Source of the DNA: Streptomyces scabiei 87.22 | GTDB taxonomy: Bacteria > Actinomycetota > Actinomycetes > Streptomycetales > Streptomycetaceae | Length of the DNA: 64,000 bases | Direction: 5' to 3' | NCBI RefSeq assembly: GCF_000091305.1 | Contig: NC_013929.1 | Coordinates: forward strand, 5,084,001-5,148,000 | In this document: piece after piece, positions 23,843 to 34,533 of the stretch | Layout of the letters: each line of letters opens with the position of its first letter | Position numbering within the stretch: the first letter of the stretch is position 1 | The notes under the pieces: generated by a model | Database searches by the model: none | Told to the model about the DNA's origin: nothing | The model's input: the letters and a program-made list of their open reading frames with translations, nothing else | Made by a program: the position numbers and the translations under genes

Positions 23843-24231
23843 GTCTGATCTGCACAACGTCGGACCTGCCAAGCGACGGGTGTGGGATCTGAGCCCACAG
23901 AGACTCACGCCACGACGTTCCCTAAGACCACAGTGCGTGTACTTCACACACCACGCCGACCTGACGACCCTCCGAAATGGTCACCACCCCGCAGCCCGTC
24001 GGCCCGCTAGTCCCACGTACTCTGCACCGCAGCTCCATGTAGATCGCGTCCGTACACCGTCGACCGGATTCGCCGAGAATCATCAGCGATCTGATGGATG
24101 CCTGTTGAGGCAGGGCGCCGCGGCAGACAGCAGCGCTACTCAGATGTGATGTCGCCCGGTCCGCGCGAGGCAGAGCCCGTGAACCGCCACCTCACGGACA
24201 GGCCGCTCCCTGGGGGCCACATGGCCGCCGG

Positions 24232-24705
24232 TCAGGTCCAATCGGTGCAGGAGTTGAGCTTTCGACTGCCTTCGAAGCGCGCCACCTCGACGCCAGTCTC
24301 AGCGATGCCGTAGTCGGACCGTGCGGTAGTACTGACCGTGAGAGTGTCGCCTCTGCCCGAGGTGAGGGAGCGCCACGGCCACTTGGAAACCGCCTCGCTC
24401 CCGACCCCCTTGCTGAGGAAACGGACCCGAACATGGTGACCATCACCGGCCGTATCTGTAACCGACAGAGCGACCTTGAACTCCTGGTAGGGCCAAAGGT
24501 CCCCTGAGGGTCGAGTCGTGCCCATGCTGCCTCGTGCCCCGGTCGTCGAGCAACTCGCGGTGCCACCTGCGACTGTGGGCTGGAAGACGGAAGTTACGGA
24601 CCCCGCCCGGGGGTCGGCGCTCTGCGGAGTGGCCGACGCCTGACCAGTGAACGTGAGCGTGGCCATAGCTGCAGCAGTGCAGACGGCGGCTGTGCGCGTG
24701 CGCAT
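24232..24705 (-). CDS. Small secreted protein of unknown function (island cargo)
   Basis: A 157-residue protein with a Sec signal (MRTRTAAVCTAAAMATLTFT, AxA cleavage near ASA-TP, about residue 26). The mature part has only two cysteines (one near residue 51, one near the C-terminus), which could form a disulfide, and a beta-rich pattern (EFKVALSVTDTAGDGHHVRV, DTLTVSTTARSDYG). ATG at 24705 with AGGGGGA upstream. No family is recognised. It is the only complete reading frame with a convincing start in the degenerate island, and its long upstream region is AT-rich, both consistent with acquired cargo. Confidence 0.65.
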   Translation of the reverse strand: MRTRTAAVCTAAAMATLTFTGQASATPQSADPRAGSVTSVFQPTVAGGTASCSTTGARGSMGTTRPSGDLWPYQEFKVALSVTDTAGDGHHVRVRFLSKGVGSEAVSKWPWRSLTSGRGDTLTVSTTARSDYGIAETGVEVARFEGSRKLNSCTDWT

Positions 24706-25050
24706 GTTGTTCCCCCTACCTAGTAGTGGCCCCATATCTCCCCGGACGGGGCCTCCCGGTGATCGACATCAAATGTTCACTCAGGCACTTGAGCGCCAAC
24801 AAGCAACTTATCGAACAAATGATCTATATCAGCCACGCTCACCTACCGCGTGAATAGGTAGACAAAAGATCCATTAAGTGAATGTATGACTCCCGCTCGT
24901 TGGACGTCATCGTCTCGATTCCGAGCAAATCATCCTGCAGAGGCTCTGCAGGGGTTGGCGCAATGCGTTCGGGATCAGCCGGGTGGCTGGTTGATCACAC
25001 TGCGATGAGGCCCTCGGCGGTCTCCGGTTCGGATGGCCTTGCGATGGGTT

Positions 25051-25722
25051 TCACAGCTCCACGACGATGGCCGCCCGACGAGCTGGACGAGCATCAGTCG
25101 GATCATCGCTATCTTGATCATGGCCTTGGATGGGGCGGTCAATCGCTCGTAGGCGGGCGAGGCGTCGGCCGGGCCAGCCGACCGAAACTCCGCTCCACCC
25201 CCAGCGACGGAGCAGGATCTCGAAGCCCTTGACGTCGTCGGTCCGCTTCACGATCCCGACGACGATGCACAGAGCATCGTGGGCTCACTGAGCAGCGGGT
25301 AATCAGCGGGGTGACGTATCCGCCGTCGGCCCTGCCCAGACTGCCCGTACGGAAGCCCAGCGGCGAGCCGGGCCACGCCGATGCGGCCTACGGCGGGGTC
25401 CTGCACGGACTCGGAGGTGACGGCGGCCTACAGAAGGCCCATCGTGTCGACGATCATGTGCATCTTCCACGTGCCCCGTTCGCTTGCCCGCGTCGAATCC
25501 ACGAATCTCGCCACTCTCACTGGTCTTGATCGACTGGACTTCGATCACAGCGGCTGACATCTCGGGATCACGTCCGGCCCAGATCCGGACCAGGCGGTGG
25601 AGCTCACAGTGGAACGCAGTCTCAGGTGCCGTCGCGGCGCCACGTGGTGCACTGCGGTGCGCCGCGTGCCCGTGCATCAGTTCGCGCGGGAGCCTGCGTC
25701 GCCGGCAGCCCGAGCTCAGCAC
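25051..25722 (-). pseudogene. Decayed IS5-family transposase
   Basis: Reading leftwards, one frame holds SAAVIEVQSIKTSESGEIRG then FDAGKR, the DDE-transposase block around the first catalytic Asp region of IS5-group elements. A second frame holds VKRTDDVKGFEILLRRWG, the C-terminal block around the catalytic Glu, followed by a garbled VERSFGW-like segment. Frameshifts and stops separate the pieces. Intact IS5-type transposases are about 250-290 residues, so most of one gene is present but dead. Terminal inverted repeats were not identified. Confidence 0.65.
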
Positions 25723-25797
25723 CTAGGAGACCGAGTCGGACACCAACCGATCTCTGTACTTACTCCCCCGTCTTTGCGCAGGTCACGCACAGGACGT

Positions 25798-26106
25798 AGT
25801 GGTGGGACGACGTCTCACGTCATGGTCAGGCTGGACGGACAACACGGCCACCAGTAATGGCCTCAGAGTTGCCAGCCATCTGACAGGCTCTGATAGGCCG
25901 CTCCGCTGTACGGGACAACTGCACCGCGAACGACTACGAGATCCGCAACGACAGGGGGGTACGCGAAGAGCGGCAACCTCAGCAGCACCTGGGGCTACAC
26001 CTTTGACCACCTCTTCAACGTGGCCAGCGGGCAGACAGCCGAAGTGTTGAGCAGCCCCTCGGACGCGTTCCTGACGGACGGCTTAGGGAACCCACAACGC
26101 TCCTGA
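25798..26106 (+). pseudogene. Fragment of a secreted-protein gene
   Basis: The open end of this stretch reads GYAKSGNLSSTWGYTFDHLF then NVASGQTAEVLSSPSDAFLT, and stops at about 26106. The frame upstream (DNCTANDYEIRND) is joined only by a frameshift near 25955. No start codon or signal sequence is seen. The composition suggests an extracellular domain, but no family can be named. Confidence 0.35.
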
Positions 26107-26265
26107 TGCGTCTCTTCATCAGTCGTCGGGACCGCCCCTCCCAGGGGACACAGCCGCTGCCCCTAGACTGTGGGCGGCCAAGGATGAGCACCAGCGTCAT
26201 CGGCACCGAGAAAACCCAGAGACCGAAGCAACAGGCGCACCTGTTGGCTCATGGAAAGGGCTGAT

Positions 26266-27732
26266 GTGAACAAGCCATTGCGCCGGATCGCGATCTTCTG
26301 CGGCCTACTCATCATGGCCCTGCTCATCCGCGACAACTGGCTTCAGTACGTCGATGCGAATGCCCTCCAGGACAACAAGTACAACCGTCGAGTCTCCATC
26401 GAGCGCTACGCCACCCCACGCGGCAACATCATCGTCGACGGCAAGGCGATCACCGGGTCTGTCGCGTCGAAGGGAACGGACTTCGAATACAAGCGGACCT
26501 GGAAGAACGGCGAGATGTGGGCTCCGGTGACCGGATACGCCTCCCAGATCGTCGGCGCCTCACAGCTGGAGAACCTCGAGGACGGCATCCTCACCGGCAA
26601 CGACGACCGGCTCTTCTTCCGCAACACGCTCGACATGGTCACCGGCAAGAAGAAGGCGGGTGGCAGCGTCGTCACCACCCTGAACGCCGCCGCGCAGAAG
26701 GCCGCCTTCCAGGGCCTCGGCGACAAGAAGGGTGCCGTAGCCGCGCTCGACCCCAAGACCGGCGCGATCCTCGCCCTGGCCTCCACGCCGTCGTACGACC
26801 CGTCGACCTTCGCCGGTATCAGCACCCAGGACAGCAAGACCTTCTCGAAGCTGGAGAAGGACGCCGACAAGCCGATGCTGAACCGCGCGCTGCGCGAGAC
26901 CTACCCGCCGGGCTCCACGTTCAAGGTCGTCACGGCCGCCGCGGCGCTGGAGAAGGGCATCGTCTCGGGTATCGACGACAAGACGAAGACGCCCGACCCG
27001 TACCAGCTGCCCGGCACGAGCACCGACCTCACCAACGAGCACGGCGAGTGCAAGAACGCCAGCCTGCGCTATGCGCTCATGGTCTCGTGCAACACCGTCT
27101 TCGCGAAGATGTCGCACAACGTCGGCAACGAGGGGATGCGGGAGCAGGCCTCGAAGTTCGGCTTCAACGAGGCCGAGCTGGACGTCCCCGTGCGCGCCGC
27201 CGAGAGCGTCTACCCCGAGGACAACGATCCGCAGAACGCCATGGACGGCATCGGGCAGGCCTCCAACCGCGCCACCCCGCTGCAGATGGCCATGGTCGCC
27301 TCCGCCGTCGCCAACGACGGCGAGCTGATGAAGCCGTACATGGTCGACCAGCTGCGCGCCTCCAACCTCGACGTCATCGAGACGCACGACCCGGAGACGC
27401 TGTCCCAGCCGATGTCCTCGGAGACCGCGCAGAAGCTCCAGGACATGATGGAGACCGTCGTCAACGACCCGCAGGGCACCGGTGGCAAGGCGAAGATCGA
27501 CGGCGTCACCGTCGGCGGCAAGACCGGAACCGCGCAGCACGGCGTGAACAACAAGGAGAAGCCGTACGCCTGGTTCATCTCCTACGCCAAGCTCAGCGAC
27601 GGCAGCTCGCCGGTCGCCGTGGCCGTGGTCGTCGAGGACGGTGCGGCCGATCGCGCTGAAATCTCGGGTGGCGGTCTGGCCGGCCCGATCGCGAAGAGCG
27701 TGATGCAGGCAGTGATCAACAGCAAGAAGTGA
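26266..27732 (+). CDS. pbpA: Class B penicillin-binding protein PBP2 (PbpA)
   Basis: A 488-residue transpeptidase that crosslinks peptidoglycan with RodA. One N-terminal membrane anchor (LRRIAIFCGLLIMALLIRDN) precedes the dimerisation domain (RRVSIERYATPRGNIIVDGK) and the transpeptidase domain with the nucleophile motif STFK (PPGSTFKVVTAAAALEKG), SCN (MVSCNTVFAKM) and KTGT (VGGKTGTAQHG). The GTG at 26266 with AAAGGG 5 bp upstream gives the family's usual MNKPLRRIAIF start; an ATG at 26251 is in frame. Because the island separates it from rodA, it needs its own promoter or readthrough. Confidence 0.93.
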   Translation: MNKPLRRIAIFCGLLIMALLIRDNWLQYVDANALQDNKYNRRVSIERYATPRGNIIVDGKAITGSVASKGTDFEYKRTWKNGEMWAPVTGYASQIVGASQLENLEDGILTGNDDRLFFRNTLDMVTGKKKAGGSVVTTLNAAAQKAAFQGLGDKKGAVAALDPKTGAILALASTPSYDPSTFAGISTQDSKTFSKLEKDADKPMLNRALRETYPPGSTFKVVTAAAALEKGIVSGIDDKTKTPDPYQLPGTSTDLTNEHGECKNASLRYALMVSCNTVFAKMSHNVGNEGMREQASKFGFNEAELDVPVRAAESVYPEDNDPQNAMDGIGQASNRATPLQMAMVASAVANDGELMKPYMVDQLRASNLDVIETHDPETLSQPMSSETAQKLQDMMETVVNDPQGTGGKAKIDGVTVGGKTGTAQHGVNNKEKPYAWFISYAKLSDGSSPVAVAVVVEDGAADRAEISGGGLAGPIAKSVMQAVINSKK

Positions 27733-27902
27733 CCCCGCTCACGTCGCCTTCACATCGGTGCACGTTGCGATACCGGTCCTGTATCGGGTGACGCGGTCGG
27801 CCAGGTCACAGAAGGCGAGCCGGGTACCGTATGCCCGGAGCACAGCCGCCGGACCACACATCGGTGCGGTCGGGATCCGACGGAGAGGGCTGGTAGGAAG
27901 CT

Positions 27903-29894
<1,992 letters not shown>

Positions 29895-29908
29895 CGCCAC
29901 CGTTCCCG

Positions 29909-29956
29909 CAACGACAGAGTCCCGGTCACCGAGAGGTGACCGGGACTCTGTCGTTG
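29909..29956. terminator. Very strong intrinsic terminator after pknB
   Basis: Perfect 22-bp stem (arms 29909-29930 and 29935-29956) capped by a GAGA tetraloop, starting 15 bp after the pknB stop. Two parS sites lie immediately beyond it. Confidence 0.85.
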
Positions 29957-29963
29957 TCGCGAT

Positions 29964-29977
29964 GTTTCACGTGAAAC
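29964..29977. promoter_or_regulatory. parS centromere site
   Basis: Exact GTTTCACGTGAAAC, first of a tandem pair whose starts are 19 bp apart, in the convergent pknB/sortase spacer. Confidence 0.93.
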
Positions 29978-29982
29978 CGGAT

Positions 29983-29996
29983 GTTTCACGTGAAAC
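29983..29996. promoter_or_regulatory. parS centromere site
   Basis: Exact GTTTCACGTGAAAC, second of the tandem pair. Confidence 0.93.
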
Positions 29997-30048
29997 ATCC
30001 ACCCCCGCAGGCAGGAATGCGAAGGCGCCCTGCCAAGGGGTGCGACGG

Positions 30049-30810
30049 CTACCGCAGTTCCTTCGGCAGCGTGCGCTCCGCGTTCACCCGCTCCACGCGC
30101 TCCAGCTCGCCCCAGACGATGTACCGGTACCGGGACGTGTAGACGGGCGTGCAGGTGGTGAGGGTGATGTACTTGCCGGCCTTCTTCCTGCCGGACTCGT
30201 TGGGGATGTTCGACAGCACCTTGACGTTGTACTTCGAGGTCTCGGTGAGGGTGTCGTAGACCTTGTAGACGTACCAGTTGTCGCGGGTCTCGAACACGAT
30301 CGAGTCGCCCTTGCCGAGCTTGTCGATGTTGTGGAACTTCGCGCCGTGGCCGTCCCGGTGGGCGGCAAGGGTGAAGTTACCGTCCTTGTCCGAGCCGGGA
30401 AGGGTCGCCTTGACCGGGTCGGTGTAGTAGCCGGCGACACCACCGTTGAGGATCTTGGAGGAGGTGCCCTTCTTCACCAGGACCTCGCCGTTGTTCATGG
30501 CGGGCACGTGCAGGAAGCCGATGCCGTCCTTGGTGTCCAGGGCACCCGGACCGCTGTCGGCGGCCCAGTTGTCGCGGACCTTGCTCGCTTCCTTGTCCGC
30601 CTCGCGGTCGGCGAGGACGTTCGTCCACCACAGCGAGTAGACGACGAACAGCCCGAGCACCAGGCCCGCCGTGATGAGGAGTTCACCGAAGACACTGACC
30701 GCCATGGCGAGCCGGGTCATCCCGCGACGCCGTTTAGCGACCTCGGGCGCGCCCGTCTTCTCTTCGGTGTCGCTCGTCTTCTCTTCGGTGCCGTCGGTGG
30801 TCACTGCCAC
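30049..30810 (-). CDS. srtE: Class E sortase
   Basis: A 253-residue membrane-bound sortase, which joins surface proteins with LAxTG-type motifs to the cell wall. A charged N-terminus and one membrane helix (LAMAVSVFGELLITAGLVLG) precede the catalytic domain with His151 (LAAHRDGHG), Cys220 (ITLTTCTP) and Arg229 (SRYRYIVWG). Streptomyces class E sortases anchor long chaplins needed for aerial hyphae. GTG at 30810 with GGAAGAAG upstream. It follows a second sortase gene by 28 bp, matching the paired srtE genes at this locus in S. coelicolor. Confidence 0.93.
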   Translation of the reverse strand: MAVTTDGTEEKTSDTEEKTGAPEVAKRRRGMTRLAMAVSVFGELLITAGLVLGLFVVYSLWWTNVLADREADKEASKVRDNWAADSGPGALDTKDGIGFLHVPAMNNGEVLVKKGTSSKILNGGVAGYYTDPVKATLPGSDKDGNFTLAAHRDGHGAKFHNIDKLGKGDSIVFETRDNWYVYKVYDTLTETSKYNVKVLSNIPNESGRKKAGKYITLTTCTPVYTSRYRYIVWGELERVERVNAERTLPKELR

Positions 30811-30838
30811 AGTTCTTCTTCCGCCCTCGGTCGAGCCC

Positions 30839-32116
30839 CTACTGGACGAGCGCGTCGGGCTTACCCTCGCTGCGCGGCCGTTCCTCCACCATCTTGCCCC
30901 ACACGATCATGCGGTACTTGCTCGTGAACTCGGGCGTGCACGTGGTGAGGGTGATGTAGCGGCCGGGCTTCGTGAAACCGGAGCCCGGGGGCACGGCGTT
31001 GAGGACACTGACGTTCGACGGTGGTGTCACCGGCAGGATCGAGGACATGTCGTAGACGTAGTACTTGTCCTGCGTCTCCACGACGATCGGGTCGCCCGGC
31101 TTCAGCCGGTTGATGTAGCGGAACGGTTCGCCATGGGTGTTGCGGTGGCCGGCGACGCCGAAGTTGCCCGTCTTGTCCTCGGGCATGGCCGTCTTGATGC
31201 TGTTCGCGTCGTAGTGGCCGACCATCCCGCGGTCCAGGACCTTCGACTTGCTGATGCCCTCGGCGATCGGCACGACGACGTCCAGCTTCGGGATGTGCAG
31301 GATGGCGAAGCCCTGCCCCGGCTCGAACGCTCCCGGCGCGCGCTTCCCGCTCTTCCACTCCTCCTGGAGGCTCGTCGCCTCCCGGCCCGCCTGCTGGTGG
31401 GCCCGGATGTTCGACCACCACAGCTGGTACGTGACGAAGAGCAGCATCACCACACCGGTGGTGATGAACACCTCGCCGATCACGCGGCTCGCGATCACCC
31501 CCACACCGGGCTTCTGCGCCCGCGCCGCCCGACGCGCCTCGATCCGGGACAGCGGTGCCGACGCCGACGGAGCCGCACCTAAGGGCTGACCGGGCCCCTG
31601 AGCGGCTCTGGAGGCCGCGTGGGCCGCCGGGGAGCCTCCGTGCCTCCCGTGCCGTCTCGCGGCCTTACGGCGGGCCGCACGGCCCGCCGTAACGGCGGAG
31701 GGGGGTATGGACTCGGCCCGCGCCGCCGCCCGTCGCGCCTCCTCCACCCGGAGCGCCACGGTCTCCTCGTCGATCGGAGGGTGCTCCTGGGCCGTGTCCG
31801 CAGGCAAGCCCGCCTGGACGCCCGCCGCCGCATAGAGGTCGTACGAGGCGGGGGGACGGCCCTCGTACGGGGCCTGGGGGCGCTGCCCGTAGGTCTCGTA
31901 GGACCCGAACGCGGGCTCGGCGTAGGGCTGCTGTCCGTGCCAGTCGCCCTGGGCGTAGGGAGATGCCTGCGGCGCGGCCCACTGCTGGGGCTCGGCCGGG
32001 TCACGGAAGGGCACCCCGGGCTCGAAGGTGGTCTCCGCCTCGAACGCCTCGGCGCCCCCGTACGCGGCCTCGCCGCCGTAGGGGGCACTCTCGCGCTCGG
32101 GGCGCAGTGCCGTCAC
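30839..32116 (-). CDS. srtE: Class E sortase with long Pro/Ala/Tyr-rich cytoplasmic N-terminus
   Basis: A 425-residue sortase. The first about 200 residues are a disordered cytoplasmic region rich in Gly, Pro, Tyr and Gln followed by a basic Arg/Ala stretch (SRIEARRAARAQKPGVG). A membrane helix (VFITTGVVMLLFVTYQLWWS) precedes the catalytic domain, with His in FGVAGHRNTHG, Cys in ITLTTCTPEF and Arg in SKYRMIVWG. The GTG at 32116 overlaps the stop of the upstream amidotransferase gene (GTGA), so they are translationally coupled. The long N-terminal arm could bind cytoplasmic partners, which is inference. Confidence 0.92.
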   Translation of the reverse strand: MTALRPERESAPYGGEAAYGGAEAFEAETTFEPGVPFRDPAEPQQWAAPQASPYAQGDWHGQQPYAEPAFGSYETYGQRPQAPYEGRPPASYDLYAAAGVQAGLPADTAQEHPPIDEETVALRVEEARRAAARAESIPPSAVTAGRAARRKAARRHGRHGGSPAAHAASRAAQGPGQPLGAAPSASAPLSRIEARRAARAQKPGVGVIASRVIGEVFITTGVVMLLFVTYQLWWSNIRAHQQAGREATSLQEEWKSGKRAPGAFEPGQGFAILHIPKLDVVVPIAEGISKSKVLDRGMVGHYDANSIKTAMPEDKTGNFGVAGHRNTHGEPFRYINRLKPGDPIVVETQDKYYVYDMSSILPVTPPSNVSVLNAVPPGSGFTKPGRYITLTTCTPEFTSKYRMIVWGKMVEERPRSEGKPDALVQ

Positions 32117-32763
32117 GCCGTGGCCCTGCCCACCACGGGGGCGAGCCCCGTCGACCGCGCCACGGCCCCTTGGTCGCCGCACTCCGCAAGCCAGTTGGCG
32201 AGCATGCGGTGGCCGTGCTCGGTGAGCACGGATTCGGGGTGGAACTGCACGCCCTCGACGGGCAGTTCGCGGTGCCTGAGGCCCATGATGATCCCGTCGT
32301 GGGTACGCGCCGTGACCCGCAGCTCGGCCGGTACGGTCGTCGGCTCGGCGGCCAGGGAGTGGTACCGGGTCGCCGTGAAGGGGGTGGGCAGGCCCGCGAA
32401 GACGCCCTCGCCCTCGTGCTCCACCAGCGAGGTCTTGCCGTGCAGCAGCTCGGGGGCACGGTTCACGACACCGCCGTACGCCACCTGCATGGACTGCATG
32501 CCGAGGCAGACGCCGAAGACCGGGACGCCGGTCGCCGCGCAGTGACGGACCATGTCGACGCAGACGCCGGCTTCCTCGGGGGTACCCGGTCCGGGGGACA
32601 GGAGGACGCCGTCGAAGCCGTCCTGGGCGTGGGCGGTCGCCACCTCGTCGTTGCGCAGCACCTCGCACTGGGCGCCGAGCTGGTAGAGGTACTGGACCAG
32701 GTTGAAGACGAAGCTGTCGTAGTTGTCGACGACGAGGACCCGGGCGGGTCGGGCGGCAGTCAC
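32113..32763 (-). CDS. pabA: Glutamine amidotransferase, PabA/TrpG type
   Basis: A 216-residue class I glutaminase subunit that supplies ammonia to a chorismate-using partner (aminodeoxychorismate synthase or anthranilate synthase). It has VLVVDNYDSFVFNLVQYL, SPGPGTPEEAG, the nucleophile Cys in FGVCLGMQSMQVA and the His-Glu of VQFHPESVL. Both ends overlap neighbours by GTGA (small membrane protein upstream, sortase downstream). No synthase component I gene is adjacent, so it acts in trans. The amphibolic PabA/TrpG choice cannot be settled from sequence. Confidence 0.9.
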   Translation of the reverse strand: MTAARPARVLVVDNYDSFVFNLVQYLYQLGAQCEVLRNDEVATAHAQDGFDGVLLSPGPGTPEEAGVCVDMVRHCAATGVPVFGVCLGMQSMQVAYGGVVNRAPELLHGKTSLVEHEGEGVFAGLPTPFTATRYHSLAAEPTTVPAELRVTARTHDGIIMGLRHRELPVEGVQFHPESVLTEHGHRMLANWLAECGDQGAVARSTGLAPVVGRATA

Positions 32764-32921
32764 TGGTCGTTCACCGTCACATCGTTGAAGGGGAGCAGGG
32801 GCTCCGCCCAGGGAAAGACGTACTGGAAGAGGACATAGACGACGGCCAGGGTCAGCACGAGGGAGATCAGGGCCTTCAGCCACGCGTTGCCCGGCAGATG
32901 CCGCCAGATCCAGCCGTACAT
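32760..32921 (-). CDS. 53-residue single-pass membrane protein
   Basis: A short protein beginning MYGWIWRHLPGNAWLKALIS and containing one transmembrane helix (LISLVLTLAVVYVLFQYVFPW), then a short tail. ATG at 32921 follows AAGGAAGGGA at good spacing, and the stop overlaps the GTG of the pabA-type gene, so it is a real coupled gene. No function is known; it lies between two sortase genes and may be a small accessory of the cluster. Confidence 0.8.
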   Translation of the reverse strand: MYGWIWRHLPGNAWLKALISLVLTLAVVYVLFQYVFPWAEPLLPFNDVTVNDQ

Positions 32922-32974
32922 GCCGTCCCTTCCTTCACACCACGGCACCGGAATCACGCCGTACCGCCACCAGA

Positions 32975-33688
32975 CTAACGGCGGAGAGCCTCCGGTTTCC
33001 CTGACTCCACGGGCTGGGTGGATTCCAGATGGCCCCAGACGACGAGCCGGTGGCTGTGCCCCCACTCCGGGTCGCACGTCGTCAGTGTCAGATAGCGTCC
33101 CGCGCGCGTGTACCCGGACTTCCTCGGCAGGGGGTCGATGACCTGGACATCCGTGGGCAATGTCCGATAGGGCCCCTTGTCGACGACGTACGTGAACCAG
33201 TCGGCGCCGTCGGACAGGACGACCGCGTCGCCGGGGCGCAGCTTGGGAAAATCTTTCAAGGGATCACCGTAGGTGCGGCGATGGCCGGCGACCGCGAAGT
33301 TCCCCTTCTGTCCCAGCTGCGTGGTGTTCGCGTAGTGCCCGAGCCCTTTCTTGAGAGTGTCCGTCTTCGTGCCCTCCAGGACGGGCTTGTTCCACGTGGA
33401 ACCGAGGCGGGGGATGTACATGAGGGCGAAGGGCTCGGCGTCCCGGTACGGGGCGGGCCGCTGCGGAGCGGCCGGGGCGCCCTGTCCTGGCGCCGGCCCC
33501 GCGGGCTGCTTCGCCCACCGGTCCCGGAGCAGGTCGACCTGGTGGTCCATCTCGGTGTCGGCCTTCACGCCCGTCCAGAACAACACGTAGACGACGAACA
33601 GGACGATCAGGGTGCCGACGGTGATGCAGAGTTCGCTGACGGTCCTCACGATCACGCGCACCGACACAGGTCCCCCGGCTGCCGTCAC
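32975..33688 (-). CDS. Class E sortase (third in cluster)
   Basis: A 237-residue sortase with a short cytoplasmic N-terminus, a membrane helix (VSELCITVGTLIVLFVVYVL) and the catalytic domain: His in FAVAGHRRTYGD, Cys in LTLTTCDPEWG and Arg in HSHRLVVWG. The residue after the catalytic Cys is Asp rather than Thr as in the other two sortases, and the stretch before Arg differs, so its substrate range may differ. The GTG at 33688 overlaps the stop of the DUF881 gene (GTGA). The sequence at 33389-33402 inside it resembles parS but has two symmetric changes. Confidence 0.9.
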   Translation of the reverse strand: MTAAGGPVSVRVIVRTVSELCITVGTLIVLFVVYVLFWTGVKADTEMDHQVDLLRDRWAKQPAGPAPGQGAPAAPQRPAPYRDAEPFALMYIPRLGSTWNKPVLEGTKTDTLKKGLGHYANTTQLGQKGNFAVAGHRRTYGDPLKDFPKLRPGDAVVLSDGADWFTYVVDKGPYRTLPTDVQVIDPLPRKSGYTRAGRYLTLTTCDPEWGHSHRLVVWGHLESTQPVESGKPEALRR

Positions 33689-34533
33689 TCCACGGGCTTC
33701 GCGTACTTCAGATCCACTGTGCCCGAGTACCCGGGCAGAGTCACCGGCCCGTCCTCGGTGACTTTCCAGCCCAGCCCGTAGACGTTGACGTACACCATGT
33801 AGTTCTGGATCGCCTTGCTCTCGGCGAGCGCCTTCCGCAGCTTCTCCGGGTCGCCGACCGCCTGGATCTTGTACGGCGGTGAGTAGACGCGGCCCTGGAG
33901 GATCAGGGTGTTGCCGACACAGCGGACGGCGCTGGTGGAGATCAGCCGCTGGTCCATGACCTTGATGCCCTCGGCGCCGCCGAGCCACAGGGCGTTCACC
34001 ACGGCCTGCAGGTCCTGCTGGTGGATGACCAGATAGTCGGGCTGCGGCTCGGGATAGCCGGGGAGCTTGGCGGTGGCGTTCGGCGGGGCGTCGTTCAGGG
34101 TGACCGTGAGGGCCTCGCCCCTGAGTTTCTGGGTGCCGGCGTTCTTCTCCAGGGCCTTGAGCCGGGCGTCCTCGGCCTCGGTGCTGCCGTCGTCCCGCTC
34201 GGCGAGGGCCTCGACGTCGTCCCGGAGCACCGCGTTGGTCTCGTCGAGTTGCCCGTTCTTGTGGCTGCGCTCCTGGATCAGGTCGGAGAGCTTCAGCAAC
34301 GAGGCGTCGGTGCGGATGTTGGTGCCTTTGGCGGTGTCGAAGCTGGTGAAGAAGATCAGCCCGGCGAGGGCGAAGACGCCCACGGTGAGCACCCGCACGG
34401 GGCGGATGCCTCCGCGGGACGAACTGTCCTCGCTCCGGTCGGCGGGAGCGGAGCCCGTCCCGGTGGAGCCGCCGGACCCGGCCTCCGGGGAGGTGCCGGA
34501 ACCGGCCTCGGGGGAGTCGGCCGAATTGCTCAA
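33685..34533 (-). CDS. DUF881 family membrane protein
   Basis: A 282-residue protein with an acidic Ser/Gly-rich cytoplasmic N-terminus, one membrane helix (VLTVGVFALAGLIFFTSFDT, about residues 48-67), a coiled-coil segment (DLIQERSHKNGQLDETNAVL) and the DUF881 domain (VTLNDAPPN, LVIHQQDLQAVVNALWLGGA, VGNTLILQGRVYSPPYKIQA). No ATG or GTG fits; a TTG at 34533 sits 10 bp after a strong AAGGAG and is taken as the start. DUF881 proteins accompany divisome and SEDS loci in Gram-positive bacteria. It is divergent from crgA and heads the sortase operon. Confidence 0.85.
   Translation of the reverse strand: MSNSADSPEAGSGTSPEAGSGGSTGTGSAPADRSEDSSSRGGIRPVRVLTVGVFALAGLIFFTSFDTAKGTNIRTDASLLKLSDLIQERSHKNGQLDETNAVLRDDVEALAERDDGSTEAEDARLKALEKNAGTQKLRGEALTVTLNDAPPNATAKLPGYPEPQPDYLVIHQQDLQAVVNALWLGGAEGIKVMDQRLISTSAVRCVGNTLILQGRVYSPPYKIQAVGDPEKLRKALAESKAIQNYMVYVNVYGLGWKVTEDGPVTLPGYSGTVDLKYAKPVE

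Larger units (their letters stand above)
22940..26265. other. Degenerate insertion island splitting rodA from pbpA
   Basis: About 3.3 kb with no intact conserved gene except a small secreted-protein gene. Base and codon use is visibly poorer in G+C and richer in in-frame stops than the flanking genes. It holds a tyrosine-recombinase remnant (plus), a transposase tail (plus), a hairpin, the secreted-protein gene (minus), an IS5-type transposase remnant (minus) and a fragment of a second secreted protein (plus). No clean terminal repeats were seen. Confidence 0.75.

Noticed and set aside
33389..33402. GTTCCACGTGGAAC, a parS-like palindrome
   Set aside because: Two symmetric changes from parS and inside a sortase gene; could be a weak site but coding constraint explains it equally well.
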